Shown here piece after piece: positions 44,092 to 52,047 of a stretch of 64,000 nucleotides of DNA. Below the pieces are notes generated by a model. That model searched no databases. It was given only the letters and a program-made list of their open reading frames with translations, and was not told where the DNA came from. Origin of the DNA: an uncultured Flammeovirgaceae bacterium (lineage in GTDB: Bacteria; Bacteroidota; Bacteroidia; Cytophagales; Cyclobacteriaceae); the NCBI GenBank assembly GCA_913050055.1, contig CAJXAT010000001.1, positions 1-64,000 of the forward strand. Reading direction: 5' to 3'. How positions within the stretch are numbered: position 1 is the stretch's first letter; the number at the start of each line of letters is the position of its first letter. The position numbers and the translations under genes are program-made.

Positions 44092-45138
44092 TTAGTTATA
44101 ATGAGTTTGATAATAGGCTTGGTAAGCACCCGAAGTCACATGGCTTAACCAATGTTCATTTTCAAGATACCATTTTACCGTTTTTTTGAGGCCTTCTTCA
44201 AATTGTAAAGAGGGTTGCCAGCCCAGCTCATTGGCCAATTTTGAGGCGTCAATGGCATACCTTAAATCATGACCCGAGCGATCATTTACAAAAGCAATGA
44301 GCTGCGCCGAGGTGCCTGATGGCCGTTCCATGGCCTCGTCCATGAGGCGGCACAATAGATGGATCAAGTCTATGTTTTTCCATTCATTGAATCCACCAAT
44401 ATTATAGGTGTCCCCAACCTTTCCTTGGTGGAAAATAACGTCAATTGCACGGGCATGATCAATAACATAGAGCCAGTCTCGAATGTTTTCTCCTTTTCCA
44501 TAAATAGGAATGGGTTGTTTGTTTTTAATATTGTTGATGGCCAAGGGAATGAGTTTCTCAGGGAAATGATTGGGGCCGTAATTGTTGGAGCAATTGCTGA
44601 TGACTATGGGGAGGTCATAGGTGTTGTGATAGGCCCGCACAAAATGGTCAGAACAGGCTTTAGAAGCCGAATAGGGGCTTTTGGGATCGTAAGCGGTGGT
44701 TTCAGTAAACAAGACTTTTTCCCCAAGAGAGCCATATACCTCATCGGTCGAAACATGGTAAAATCTTTTATCAGAGGGCTCTTTTCCCCACGCATCTTTG
44801 GTTACGTTCAGTAAATTGACCGTTCCCAATACATTGGTTTGAACAAAATCCATGGGATGGGATATCGATCGATCCACATGAGACTCGGCTGCCAAATGGA
44901 TCACGCCGTCGAGTTCATGCTTGCTGAAAAGACTTTGTACTAAGGCAGTATCACAAATATCACCCATGATAAAATGATAATTGGGTGCCTGCTCAACATC
45001 AACGAGATTTTGCAGATTGCCGGCATAGGTCAGCTTATCAAGATTAAAAATTTCGTAGTGGGGATATTGTTGTACAAATCTTCGAACTACATGAGAGCCA
45101 ATGAATCCTGCACCTCCGGTAATGAGAATTTTTTTCAT
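44092..45138 (-). CDS. rfbB: dTDP-glucose 4,6-dehydratase
   Basis: This 348-residue extended SDR oxidises and dehydrates dTDP-glucose to dTDP-4-keto-6-deoxyglucose. It starts [20 protein letters not shown], with [11 protein letters not shown] near 82, [14 protein letters not shown], catalytic YSASKA near 161, and [21 protein letters not shown] 45138 is preferred because the Rossmann motif follows at the usual distance; upstream in-frame codons would add 15 unlikely residues. It heads the minus-strand nucleotide-sugar operon, and a candidate -7 element lies at 45171-45178. Confidence 0.96.
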   Translation of the reverse strand: MKKILITGGAGFIGSHVVRRFVQQYPHYEIFNLDKLTYAGNLQNLVDVEQAPNYHFIMGDICDTALVQSLFSKHELDGVIHLAAESHVDRSISHPMDFVQTNVLGTVNLLNVTKDAWGKEPSDKRFYHVSTDEVYGSLGEKVLFTETTAYDPKSPYSASKACSDHFVRAYHNTYDLPIVISNCSNNYGPNHFPEKLIPLAINNIKNKQPIPIYGKGENIRDWLYVIDHARAIDVIFHQGKVGDTYNIGGFNEWKNIDLIHLLCRLMDEAMERPSGTSAQLIAFVNDRSGHDLRYAIDASKLANELGWQPSLQFEEGLKKTVKWYLENEHWLSHVTSGAYQAYYQTHYN

Positions 45139-45170
45139 GAAAGAATATATCAATATTGAATAGATTTTGG

Positions 45171-45178
45171 CAAATATA
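45171..45178 (-). promoter_or_regulatory. Possible -7 promoter element for the rfbBAC-xylose synthase operon
   Basis: TATATTTG on the minus strand fits TAnnTTTG exactly, 32 bases upstream of the rfbB ATG. The -33 half was not identified. Confidence 0.4.
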
Positions 45179-45348
45179 GCCATAGTTTATAAGTGTGTTT
45201 GTTAAAGCTTAATAGTTTTTGTTTTTAATTCTTTTACCCACTGATCAGCCGAAGCACATAAGGGGTTTAATGAAGGTGTTTTTCTTGGATGAAGGATTAT
45301 TCCTTGTAAATGCGTAAAACCCTCGGCTTTCAACCTTATTTTTGTTTC

Positions 45349-45999
45349 ATGGATCAGATCATCGCCTTGATAAAGAAAGATTTATTGGTTGATTTTAGAC
45401 AAAAATACGTCGTTGCGGGGATCGCATTATATGTTTTTGCGACCATTTATATTGCTTATTTGGCCTTCAATAACGTGATTACTCCCGCCATTTGGAATGC
45501 GCTTTTTTGGTTGATTTTGTTATTTTCAAGTATCACAGGCCTCGGCAAAAGTTTTGGCCAGGAGGCCCATCGTTCTCATTATTATTATTACCTAGCGAAG
45601 CCGGTCCATATTTTAACTGCCAAACTTATTTATTACGGTTTTTATGAGATTTTGTTGGTCGTATTATTGACTGGGATATTCAATCTTTTTTTGGGATTTC
45701 CTGTTGAGAATCCGTCTCTGTTTTTAGTTAATCTGTTGGCAGGAGCGAGCGGCTTGTCGGTATGCTTCACGCTGATCGCTTCTATTGCGGCGAAATCTGA
45801 CAATGGATCTCATCTCATGCCCATACTGGCTTTTCCAGTAATTATTCCTGTTTTATTACTTGCTGTAACCAATTCTAGAAAAATTGTTTTTGGAGCCTCT
45901 TTAGCTGATATTTCTGGAAACCTCTTGGTATTGGTCTGTTTTAATGTGATTATCATTGCACTGTCATTTATTTTATTCCCTTACAGTTGGAAAAATTGA
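45349..45999 (+). CDS. ccmB: Heme exporter protein CcmB (cytochrome c maturation ABC permease)
   Basis: This 216-residue membrane protein has six hydrophobic segments and the CcmB opening IALIKKDLLVDFRQKY, then LGKSFGQEAHRSHYYYYLAKPVH near 62-84. CcmB works with CcmA, an ATPase that releases heme from CcmE; ccmA is not in this window. ATG 45349 is chosen because the family begins here. It leads the operon ccmB-C-D-E-F, with the next start one base after its stop. Confidence 0.9.
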   Translation: MDQIIALIKKDLLVDFRQKYVVAGIALYVFATIYIAYLAFNNVITPAIWNALFWLILLFSSITGLGKSFGQEAHRSHYYYYLAKPVHILTAKLIYYGFYEILLVVLLTGIFNLFLGFPVENPSLFLVNLLAGASGLSVCFTLIASIAAKSDNGSHLMPILAFPVIIPVLLLAVTNSRKIVFGASLADISGNLLVLVCFNVIIIALSFILFPYSWKN

Positions 46000-46000
46000 T

Positions 46001-46675
46001 ATGAAATACTTAATGAAAGCGTATTGGTGGAAACTATTGACTGTAATTTTGCTAATTTATACAGTGATTGGAGGGTTCTTAATGCCAGCACCTAGATTGC
46101 CGATTCTCAATGAAACCATCAGAATTTTACATTTTCACGTCCCTATGTGGTTTGGCATGATTATTATGTTTACTGTTTCTGTATTTTATGCCATCAAATA
46201 TTTATCCACCAAAAATTTAATGTACGACTTGTATGCCGAGCATTTGGTCAATATTGGGGTCATGTTTGGTGTCTTAGGCATCGTTTCAGGGATGGTTTGG
46301 GCTAATTTTACTTGGGGAGAGCCCTGGAGCAATGATCCTAAACAAAACGCATCTGCGGTTGCCTTGCTGATATATTTTGCACTGATTATTTTAAGGGGAT
46401 CTTTACAAGATGATCATCAGAAGGCCAGATTGGGTGCGGTATACAATATTTTTGCCTTTGCTGTTTTAATTCCCTTATTGTTTGTACTCCCTAGAATGAC
46501 GGACAGTTTGCATCCGGGCAATGGTGGAAATCCTGCCTTTGGACAATATGATTTGGACAGTGATTTGAGAATGGTATTCTATCCAGCCGTCTTGGGGTGG
46601 ACTTTTTTAGGGTTTTGGATGGCGATCCTAAAAATAAGAGTGGCGCGTCTTCAAAAACATTTAGATTATGAATAA
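46001..46675 (+). CDS. ccmC: Heme handling protein CcmC
   Basis: This 224-residue protein has six hydrophobic segments and the tryptophan-rich heme-handling motif VWANFTWGEPWSNDPKQNAS near 103-122, which replaces the WGTWWVWD form of proteobacteria. Flanking histidines in ILHFHVPMWFG and DSLHPGNGG are candidate heme ligands. CcmC attaches heme to CcmE at the outer face of the inner membrane. It lies between ccmB and a CcmD-like gene, overlapping the latter by 8 bases. Confidence 0.92.
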   Translation: MKYLMKAYWWKLLTVILLIYTVIGGFLMPAPRLPILNETIRILHFHVPMWFGMIIMFTVSVFYAIKYLSTKNLMYDLYAEHLVNIGVMFGVLGIVSGMVWANFTWGEPWSNDPKQNASAVALLIYFALIILRGSLQDDHQKARLGAVYNIFAFAVLIPLLFVLPRMTDSLHPGNGGNPAFGQYDLDSDLRMVFYPAVLGWTFLGFWMAILKIRVARLQKHLDYE

Positions 46676-46892
46676 AAGAATGAAATTATTGTTTTTGCTC
46701 TTCTTTGTAAGCCTTCAGTTGATTGCCCGATCTCAATCTCAGATTGAGATGGCAGATGATTTTAGAGGAGAAGGAAAAATTTATGTGGTGATCATGGTAG
46801 TACTTCTTTTATTAGGTGGAATTTTTTTCACCTTATTTAGGTTCGATAGAAGACTAAGTCAATTGGAAAAGCAAATGGGAGAGGAAAAATGA
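46668..46892 (+). CDS. CcmD-like small membrane protein
   Basis: This 74-residue protein has a signal-like N-terminus (LLFLLFFVSLQLIARSQ), then one membrane segment (IYVVIMVVLLLLGGIFFTLF) and a charged tail RFDRRLSQLEKQMGEEK. It fits the CcmD family, which stabilises the CcmC-CcmE complex and aids heme transfer. Sequence is weakly conserved, so position between ccmC and ccmE is the main support. The cleavable-looking signal ahead of the membrane segment is a Bacteroidota feature. Confidence 0.82.
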   Translation: MNKRMKLLFLLFFVSLQLIARSQSQIEMADDFRGEGKIYVVIMVVLLLLGGIFFTLFRFDRRLSQLEKQMGEEK

Positions 46893-47293
46893 AAAAGTCA
46901 CACATCATAGGCATTGTGGTCATTGCCATGGCCATAGGAATTATCCTCACTACTGCTGGAGACGCCAGTAGTTATGTCACTTTTGAGGAGGCGAAGCGCC
47001 GTGAATCTGATGGGGATAGGTCCAAAATTCATGTGGTAGGAAAGCTCAAAAAAAGTGAGACAGATCAAGTAACGGGTATTATACCTATGGATGACCAACT
47101 CTCTTTTACTTTTGTGATGTTAGACGAGAATGAGGCAGAGCAAAAAGTATTTCACCCCAATCCCATTCCACAAGATTTTGATCGATCTGAACAAGTAGTG
47201 GTCGTGGGTTCCTATCGAAAAGACGTATTTGTCGCCGACAAAATTCTTTTAAAATGCCCTTCCAAATATCAGGAAGAAGAAATTAAAATTTAG
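46889..47293 (+). CDS. ccmE: Heme chaperone CcmE (CxxxY variant)
   Basis: This 134-residue periplasmic heme chaperone has an N-terminal anchor (IIGIVVIAMAIGIIL) and an OB-fold core with KIHVVGKLKKS and VVVVGSYRKDVFVADKILLKC. In proteobacteria heme is bound covalently by a histidine in an HxxxY motif. Here the position is cysteine C123 with Y127 (CPSKY), the CxxxY form known from some bacteria and archaea. The tail is short (QEEEIKI). The gene overlaps the CcmD-like gene by 4 bases and lies 3 bases before ccmF. Confidence 0.92.
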   Translation: MKKSHIIGIVVIAMAIGIILTTAGDASSYVTFEEAKRRESDGDRSKIHVVGKLKKSETDQVTGIIPMDDQLSFTFVMLDENEAEQKVFHPNPIPQDFDRSEQVVVVGSYRKDVFVADKILLKCPSKYQEEEIKI

Positions 47294-47296
47294 CGG

Positions 47297-49816
47297 ATGG
47301 TTCATTATTTGATAGGTAACCTAGGCCATCTGATGATCATTCTTTCATTGGTCACCGCACTCGTTTCTTGCGTTGCTTATTTCAAAGCAACACAAAGAAA
47401 TGACCGTGCGTGGGAGCGGTATGCGGATTGGAGCTATTATGGCCACGTATTGAGTTTGATCGGCGTTTTGACAGTGCTGTTTGTAATCATTAATAAGCAT
47501 TATTTTGAATACCATTATGCATGGAATTATTCATCCAAATACTTGCCTATTTACTATCAGATTTCTAGTTTTTGGAATGGGCAAGAAGGATCCTTTCTTC
47601 TTTGGATGTTTTGGAATGCGATGTTGGGCTTGGTATTGATTAAAACCAATAAATTTTGGAAACCTTCGGTAATGGCCGTCATGACCTTTACCCAATTTTG
47701 TTTGACAACCTTGATACTAGGCGTTGTTATTTTTGAATTGAAGATCGGTAGTTCTCCCTTTTTATTACTTCGAGATGTAGTTCAGGATGCCATTTTTGTA
47801 GTGAATCCTGAATTCATTCCTGAAGATGGCAATGGCTTGAATCCTTTACTTCAAAATTATTGGATGGTCATCCATCCCCCGACGTTGTTCTTAGGATTTG
47901 CGAGTACCGTAGTTCCTTTTGCTTATGCGATTGCGGGCTTGTGGTTAGGTAAATACAAGGAATGGGTTAGACCTGCACTGCCCTGGGCACAATTTGCCGC
48001 CATGATTTTGGGTATAGGCATATTAATGGGTGCCTATTGGGCTTATGAAACCTTGAATTTTGGAGGCTATTGGAACTGGGATCCTGTTGAGAATGCCATC
48101 TATATTCCTTGGCTCACTTTGATCGCAGCCATTCATACGATGATTGCTTATAAAAAGAATGAAAATGCGTTAAAGGCAGCCCTCATATTGATCTTAGTGA
48201 CCTATTTGCTTATTTTGTACTCTACCTTTCTCACTCGGAGCGGGGTGCTTGGAGAGACCTCAGTGCACTCTTTTACTGACCTCGGATTATCCGGGCAGTT
48301 GCTGCTTTTTCTAGTTTTATTCCTAGTGGGATGTATTTTGCTGTTGGTGCGTGTTTGGGAAAAAATACCCTCAACAAATGAGGAAATGTCTGCTTATTCT
48401 AGAGAATTTTGGATTTTCATGGGGGCAACGGTACTTTGCTTGATGGCCTTTCAAATTATTATACCTACTTCCATACCTGTATACAATGAGGTATTGGATC
48501 TTTTTGGTATTGTCTCCAATTTAGCTCCTCCGGCCGATCCAGTACAATTTTATTCTAAATTTCAATTGTGGTTTGCAGTAGGTATTGCCCTATTATCGGG
48601 GACAGGTCAGTTTTTTTGGTGGAAGCGGATGAACTTTCAAGATTTCAAAATAGAAATTCAAAGGCCCTTAATGATTTCATTATTAATCTCAGCACTGATA
48701 TTTGTTTTAGCGGAAGTACGAGAAGTTCCTTACATGATTTTATTGACTGCCAGTATCTATTCAATTACTGCCAATTTTGCTATTTTATTACGTTTGAAGA
48801 GGACCAATGTTAAACTTTCAGGAGGTTCCATTGCGCACATGGGTGTAGGATTGATGTTGATTGGGATTCTCTTTTCTTCTGGATATAGTAAAATTCTTTC
48901 TAAAAACAATACAGGATTGCTCTACAGTAATGAGTTTCCCGATGAAATTAATTTGAATAATCTATTGCTTTTTTTGAATGAACCGCGGGAGATGGGTGAT
49001 TATTCGCTGGTGTATAAAGGCATGCGCAAAAAGACCACGGATTTGGGATATGTTGATGCCAATTTACTCACGGAAACAGACAATCCATTGATTTTGAAGG
49101 CCACTGATGATATTTATGTTGCCTCAGCATTGAGGGCATCTAAGGGAGATCAGGTTCGTATTACCAATAATGAAAACTCGTATTTTGAAGTATTGTATGA
49201 CAAGGAAAATGGCGATCATTTTGCGTTATACCCACGCGTGCAGTTGAATGACCAAATGGGCACCGTTTACTCACCTGACATCAGTAGAACTCTTACTGCA
49301 GACATGTATACTCATGTAAGAACGTTCCCTGATCCGGCTCAGGAAACCGACTGGGGAGAGGTTCAAGTGTACCAAGTGGCGGTTGGGGATGACTTTTTTA
49401 TTAATGATTATGTCGCAACATTTAAAAAAATGGAACGTGTTGAGCAAGTAGAGGGCATGACATTGATGAAAAACGACGTAGCGGTAAAAGCCGTTATTGA
49501 GATACAAGGAGAATATCAAAATTATCTAGCCACTCCGATTTATTTGATCAAAGATCAGATGGCGGGCAAAATACCTGCTACAGTCTATGATCTAGCGGCA
49601 CGGATTACTGTTGAGTCCATAGATCCTGAAACAGACAGTTTCACTTTTGGGGTGCAACGGACTCAAAAAGATTGGATCATCATGGAGGCAGTAGAAAAGC
49701 CCTACATCAACTTGCTTTGGATCGGTGCTTTATTACTGTGCTTTGGATTTTTTATTGCTATTTTACGTAGATATGAAGAGTTCATGATTTTTCGTAACAA
49801 AGAATTGGAGTCATAA
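47297..49816 (+). CDS. ccmF: Cytochrome c heme lyase subunit CcmF
   Basis: This 839-residue membrane protein has about 13-15 hydrophobic segments, the VIHPPTLFLGFAS segment (about 191-203), and the WWD-type heme-presenting motif GGYWNWDPVENA at about 256-267. A large periplasmic domain of about 270 residues sits before the last membrane segment. CcmF ligates heme from CcmE to apocytochrome c. Reductive partners CcmG and CcmH are not encoded in the window. The length exceeds that of proteobacterial CcmF (about 650) because of the long C-terminal periplasmic part, which is common in Bacteroidota. Confidence 0.95.
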   Translation: MVHYLIGNLGHLMIILSLVTALVSCVAYFKATQRNDRAWERYADWSYYGHVLSLIGVLTVLFVIINKHYFEYHYAWNYSSKYLPIYYQISSFWNGQEGSFLLWMFWNAMLGLVLIKTNKFWKPSVMAVMTFTQFCLTTLILGVVIFELKIGSSPFLLLRDVVQDAIFVVNPEFIPEDGNGLNPLLQNYWMVIHPPTLFLGFASTVVPFAYAIAGLWLGKYKEWVRPALPWAQFAAMILGIGILMGAYWAYETLNFGGYWNWDPVENAIYIPWLTLIAAIHTMIAYKKNENALKAALILILVTYLLILYSTFLTRSGVLGETSVHSFTDLGLSGQLLLFLVLFLVGCILLLVRVWEKIPSTNEEMSAYSREFWIFMGATVLCLMAFQIIIPTSIPVYNEVLDLFGIVSNLAPPADPVQFYSKFQLWFAVGIALLSGTGQFFWWKRMNFQDFKIEIQRPLMISLLISALIFVLAEVREVPYMILLTASIYSITANFAILLRLKRTNVKLSGGSIAHMGVGLMLIGILFSSGYSKILSKNNTGLLYSNEFPDEINLNNLLLFLNEPREMGDYSLVYKGMRKKTTDLGYVDANLLTETDNPLILKATDDIYVASALRASKGDQVRITNNENSYFEVLYDKENGDHFALYPRVQLNDQMGTVYSPDISRTLTADMYTHVRTFPDPAQETDWGEVQVYQVAVGDDFFINDYVATFKKMERVEQVEGMTLMKNDVAVKAVIEIQGEYQNYLATPIYLIKDQMAGKIPATVYDLAARITVESIDPETDSFTFGVQRTQKDWIIMEAVEKPYINLLWIGALLLCFGFFIAILRRYEEFMIFRNKELES

Positions 49817-49828
49817 AAAAGAGACAAT

Positions 49829-50599
49829 GTGTCTTTAAGAATAGCTATTATTGGAGGTGGAAATGTAGCTACCCATTTTTTTAAGTCACTTGGTGAGAGA
49901 GGTGTCCGGAAAATTTTTGTGCGAAAAAAAGAAGAAAATTTGCACCTCCCTTTGGCGCTTTTATCCGAGTCCAAAGATTTAAGAACATTAGACTTAGCCA
50001 TAATTATCATCGCTGTATCGGATGATCAAATTATAAATGTGATGACTAACTACCATTTTGATCCGGATCAGATCATTCTTCATACTGCAGGATCTGTGGA
50101 CATGGACGTAATCCATCAAAAGCACGCAAAATGTGGTGTGCTTTACCCGCTAATGACCCTTTCCAAAGAAGACATTATTGATTATGAGCAGATGCCCTTA
50201 TTAATTGAAGGAAGTGAGGAATCTGTTTTGTTGATCACCCAACTGGCTGAAAGTATCAGTCAGCGTGTGGCTTATTTTGATTCTCAAAATCGAAAAATTA
50301 TTCATTTGGCCGCTGTTATTTCTAATAATTTCACCACTTCACTTCTTTTGGATGTAGAGAAGATTCTTAAAAAACATCAACTGGATAAGCATTTACTGGT
50401 ACCTCTTATGGAACAGACCATACATAAAGCTTTCAACTTGGGGGGTGCAAAATCTATGACAGGGCCTGCGGTCAGAAAGGATCAGAAGATTATAGATGTG
50501 CAGTCAGGTTTATTAAATCAGGATCCTGAAATACTCGATTTATATCAATTTTTCACCCATCGCATTCAAAAAGCTAAAAGTGAGTCATCTGATAGCTAA
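49829..50599 (+). CDS. Rossmann-like and DUF2520 domain-containing protein
   Basis: This 256-residue protein starts at GTG 49829 and has an N-terminal NAD(P)-binding motif IAIIGGGNVATHFFKSLG, ILHTAGSVDMDVI near 90-102 and YPLMTLSKE near 115, then a C-terminal DUF2520 helical domain with VISNNFTTSLLLDVEKIL and GPAVRKDQKII. It resembles the 6-phosphogluconate-dehydrogenase-like superfamily, but the substrate is unknown. In Bacteroidota this gene is commonly grouped with a UbiA-type gene, as here; the two overlap by 20 bases. The domain call is firm; the role is open. Confidence 0.88.
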   Translation: MSLRIAIIGGGNVATHFFKSLGERGVRKIFVRKKEENLHLPLALLSESKDLRTLDLAIIIIAVSDDQIINVMTNYHFDPDQIILHTAGSVDMDVIHQKHAKCGVLYPLMTLSKEDIIDYEQMPLLIEGSEESVLLITQLAESISQRVAYFDSQNRKIIHLAAVISNNFTTSLLLDVEKILKKHQLDKHLLVPLMEQTIHKAFNLGGAKSMTGPAVRKDQKIIDVQSGLLNQDPEILDLYQFFTHRIQKAKSESSDS

Positions 50600-51437
50600 T
50601 ATAAAAGGTTTTACCAAAGCCATTAGAATTCCCCATCTTTTTGGTATTGTAGTTGTGCAATTCTTAACGGCATCCTATCTCATCAAAGCCCCAAATGAGG
50701 TGGTTTTAAGTTGGGAATTTATCTTGCTAACAGCTTCAATTACGATGCTTGGCGCAGCAGGATATTTGATCAATGATTATTATGATCAAAAGATTGATTT
50801 AATCAATCGACCGGATCAGGTCGTCGTGGGCATACATCTGCATCGTCGTCGGGCAATGGCAGCGCATATGGGCTTATCAATTTTAGCGATTATGATTGGT
50901 TTATGGATAGACCGTTGGCTGTGCATTTTTAATTTTTTTGCTTCTTTTATGTTATGGCTCCATAGTAACTATTTCAGGAGAGTATTGCTGTTGGGTAATA
51001 TTATGGTGGCCCTGATGCATGTCATGATCATCTTGGTGGTTGCTATGTATTTCCAAGCCTACAACTCCTATTTATTGGTCTATTCTTTGTTCGCTTTTGT
51101 GACTATTTTTATCCGAGAAGTCGTCAAAGATCTTAGGTGCGTAAAGGGCGATGCCGTTCATGGATTGGAAACTATTTCGGTAATCTGGGGGATTAGAACG
51201 GCTAAAAAACTTATTTATCTATTTATTTTCTGTGGTATTATTTTTATGATCTATTTTTTGGAAGCCGTGCTTCCCACGAATTCAGGCATCTATTTTTTAG
51301 CTTTATTGCCTTTTTTGGGTTGGTTTATTTATCGAATCCAATTAGCCGATACCCAATCACATTATCGAACTCTGAAAAAGAGTATTGATTGGATCATTTT
51401 ATCTGGTATCTTAAGTATATTTTTACTTTATGAATAA
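50580..51437 (+). CDS. UbiA-family prenyltransferase (geranylgeranylglycerol-phosphate geranylgeranyltransferase-like)
   Basis: This 285-residue membrane enzyme starts at GTG 50580. It has about eight to nine membrane segments, the first prenyl-diphosphate motif NDYYDQKID at 65-73 and a second aspartate motif KDLRCVKGD at 183-191. It would transfer a polyprenyl chain to an acceptor. The Bacteroidota members are annotated after archaeal GGGP prenyltransferases; their acceptor is not known. Alternatives are menaquinone or heme O biosynthesis, but the ND-x-x-D and loop pattern does not match MenA or CtaB closely. It overlaps the DUF2520 gene at its start and purN at its end. Confidence 0.85.
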   Translation: MSHLIANIKGFTKAIRIPHLFGIVVVQFLTASYLIKAPNEVVLSWEFILLTASITMLGAAGYLINDYYDQKIDLINRPDQVVVGIHLHRRRAMAAHMGLSILAIMIGLWIDRWLCIFNFFASFMLWLHSNYFRRVLLLGNIMVALMHVMIILVVAMYFQAYNSYLLVYSLFAFVTIFIREVVKDLRCVKGDAVHGLETISVIWGIRTAKKLIYLFIFCGIIFMIYFLEAVLPTNSGIYFLALLPFLGWFIYRIQLADTQSHYRTLKKSIDWIILSGILSIFLLYE

Positions 51438-52002
51438 GTGTAGCATTGCCATTTTTGCTTCAGGGGAGGGGTCTAATGCAGAGAATATCGTTAACTATTT
51501 CAAAGGCAATGACGCTGTTAATGTGGTGCTTATTGTCTCAAACAGAGCAGGTGCTGGAGTGCTCCAACGTGCTGAGAAACTAGAAGTGCCCCATTTACTT
51601 TCTCAGCGAGAGGAATTAAATAATCCAACATTTCTGCTCTTATTGGAGCAGCAAAAAATTGACCTGATCGTTTTAGCTGGATTTCTTTTGAAAATCCCTA
51701 CCTACTTAATTGCCGCTTTTTCTGATCGGATCATCAATATACATCCTGCTTTGCTCCCCAAATATGGAGGCAGAGGTATGTATGGTGATCAGGTTCATAA
51801 GTCCGTTTTGTTCAATAAAGAGCGTCAATCAGGGATTACCATTCATTTGGTTAACGAGCACTATGATGAAGGTAAAATACTTTTCCAAAAAAGTTGTGAA
51901 GTCATGATAGATGATGAGATCAGGGATTTGGCCGAAAGAATTCATCAACTTGAATATCAATATTTTCCTAAAATCATAGAAGATTATATTAATAGATTCT
52001 GA
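51430..52002 (+). CDS. purN: Phosphoribosylglycinamide formyltransferase
   Basis: This 190-residue enzyme adds a formyl group from 10-formyltetrahydrofolate to GAR in purine synthesis. The GSN phosphate site (SGEGSNAENI) is at 11-20, and the catalytic triad reads N103, H105 (INIHPALLPKYGG) and D146 (HYDEGKI). The start overlaps the UbiA-like gene by 8 bases. It precedes purH by 45 bases; both belong to IMP synthesis, which feeds GuaB encoded at 14.8 kb. Confidence 0.95.
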   Translation: MNKCSIAIFASGEGSNAENIVNYFKGNDAVNVVLIVSNRAGAGVLQRAEKLEVPHLLSQREELNNPTFLLLLEQQKIDLIVLAGFLLKIPTYLIAAFSDRIINIHPALLPKYGGRGMYGDQVHKSVLFNKERQSGITIHLVNEHYDEGKILFQKSCEVMIDDEIRDLAERIHQLEYQYFPKIIEDYINRF

Positions 52003-52020
52003 TCTTTTTTTAATTGTGTT

Positions 52021-52028
52021 TACTTTTG
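52021..52028 (+). promoter_or_regulatory. Possible -7 promoter element for purH
   Basis: TACTTTTG fits TAnnTTTG exactly, 19 bases before the purH ATG and 18 bases past the purN stop. No clear -33 TTG lies at the usual distance. It would allow purH to be transcribed apart from purN. Confidence 0.4.
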
Positions 52029-52047
52029 CATTTTAGAAAAATAATTC

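Noticed and set aside
44359-44814. 151-codon plus-strand open frame within rfbB
   Set aside because: It is a shadow of the rfbB reading frame; rfbB motifs on the minus strand are complete.
45337-45344. TATTTTTG as a -7 element for ccmB
   Set aside because: It ends only 4 bases before the ATG, so transcription would start at or past the start codon.
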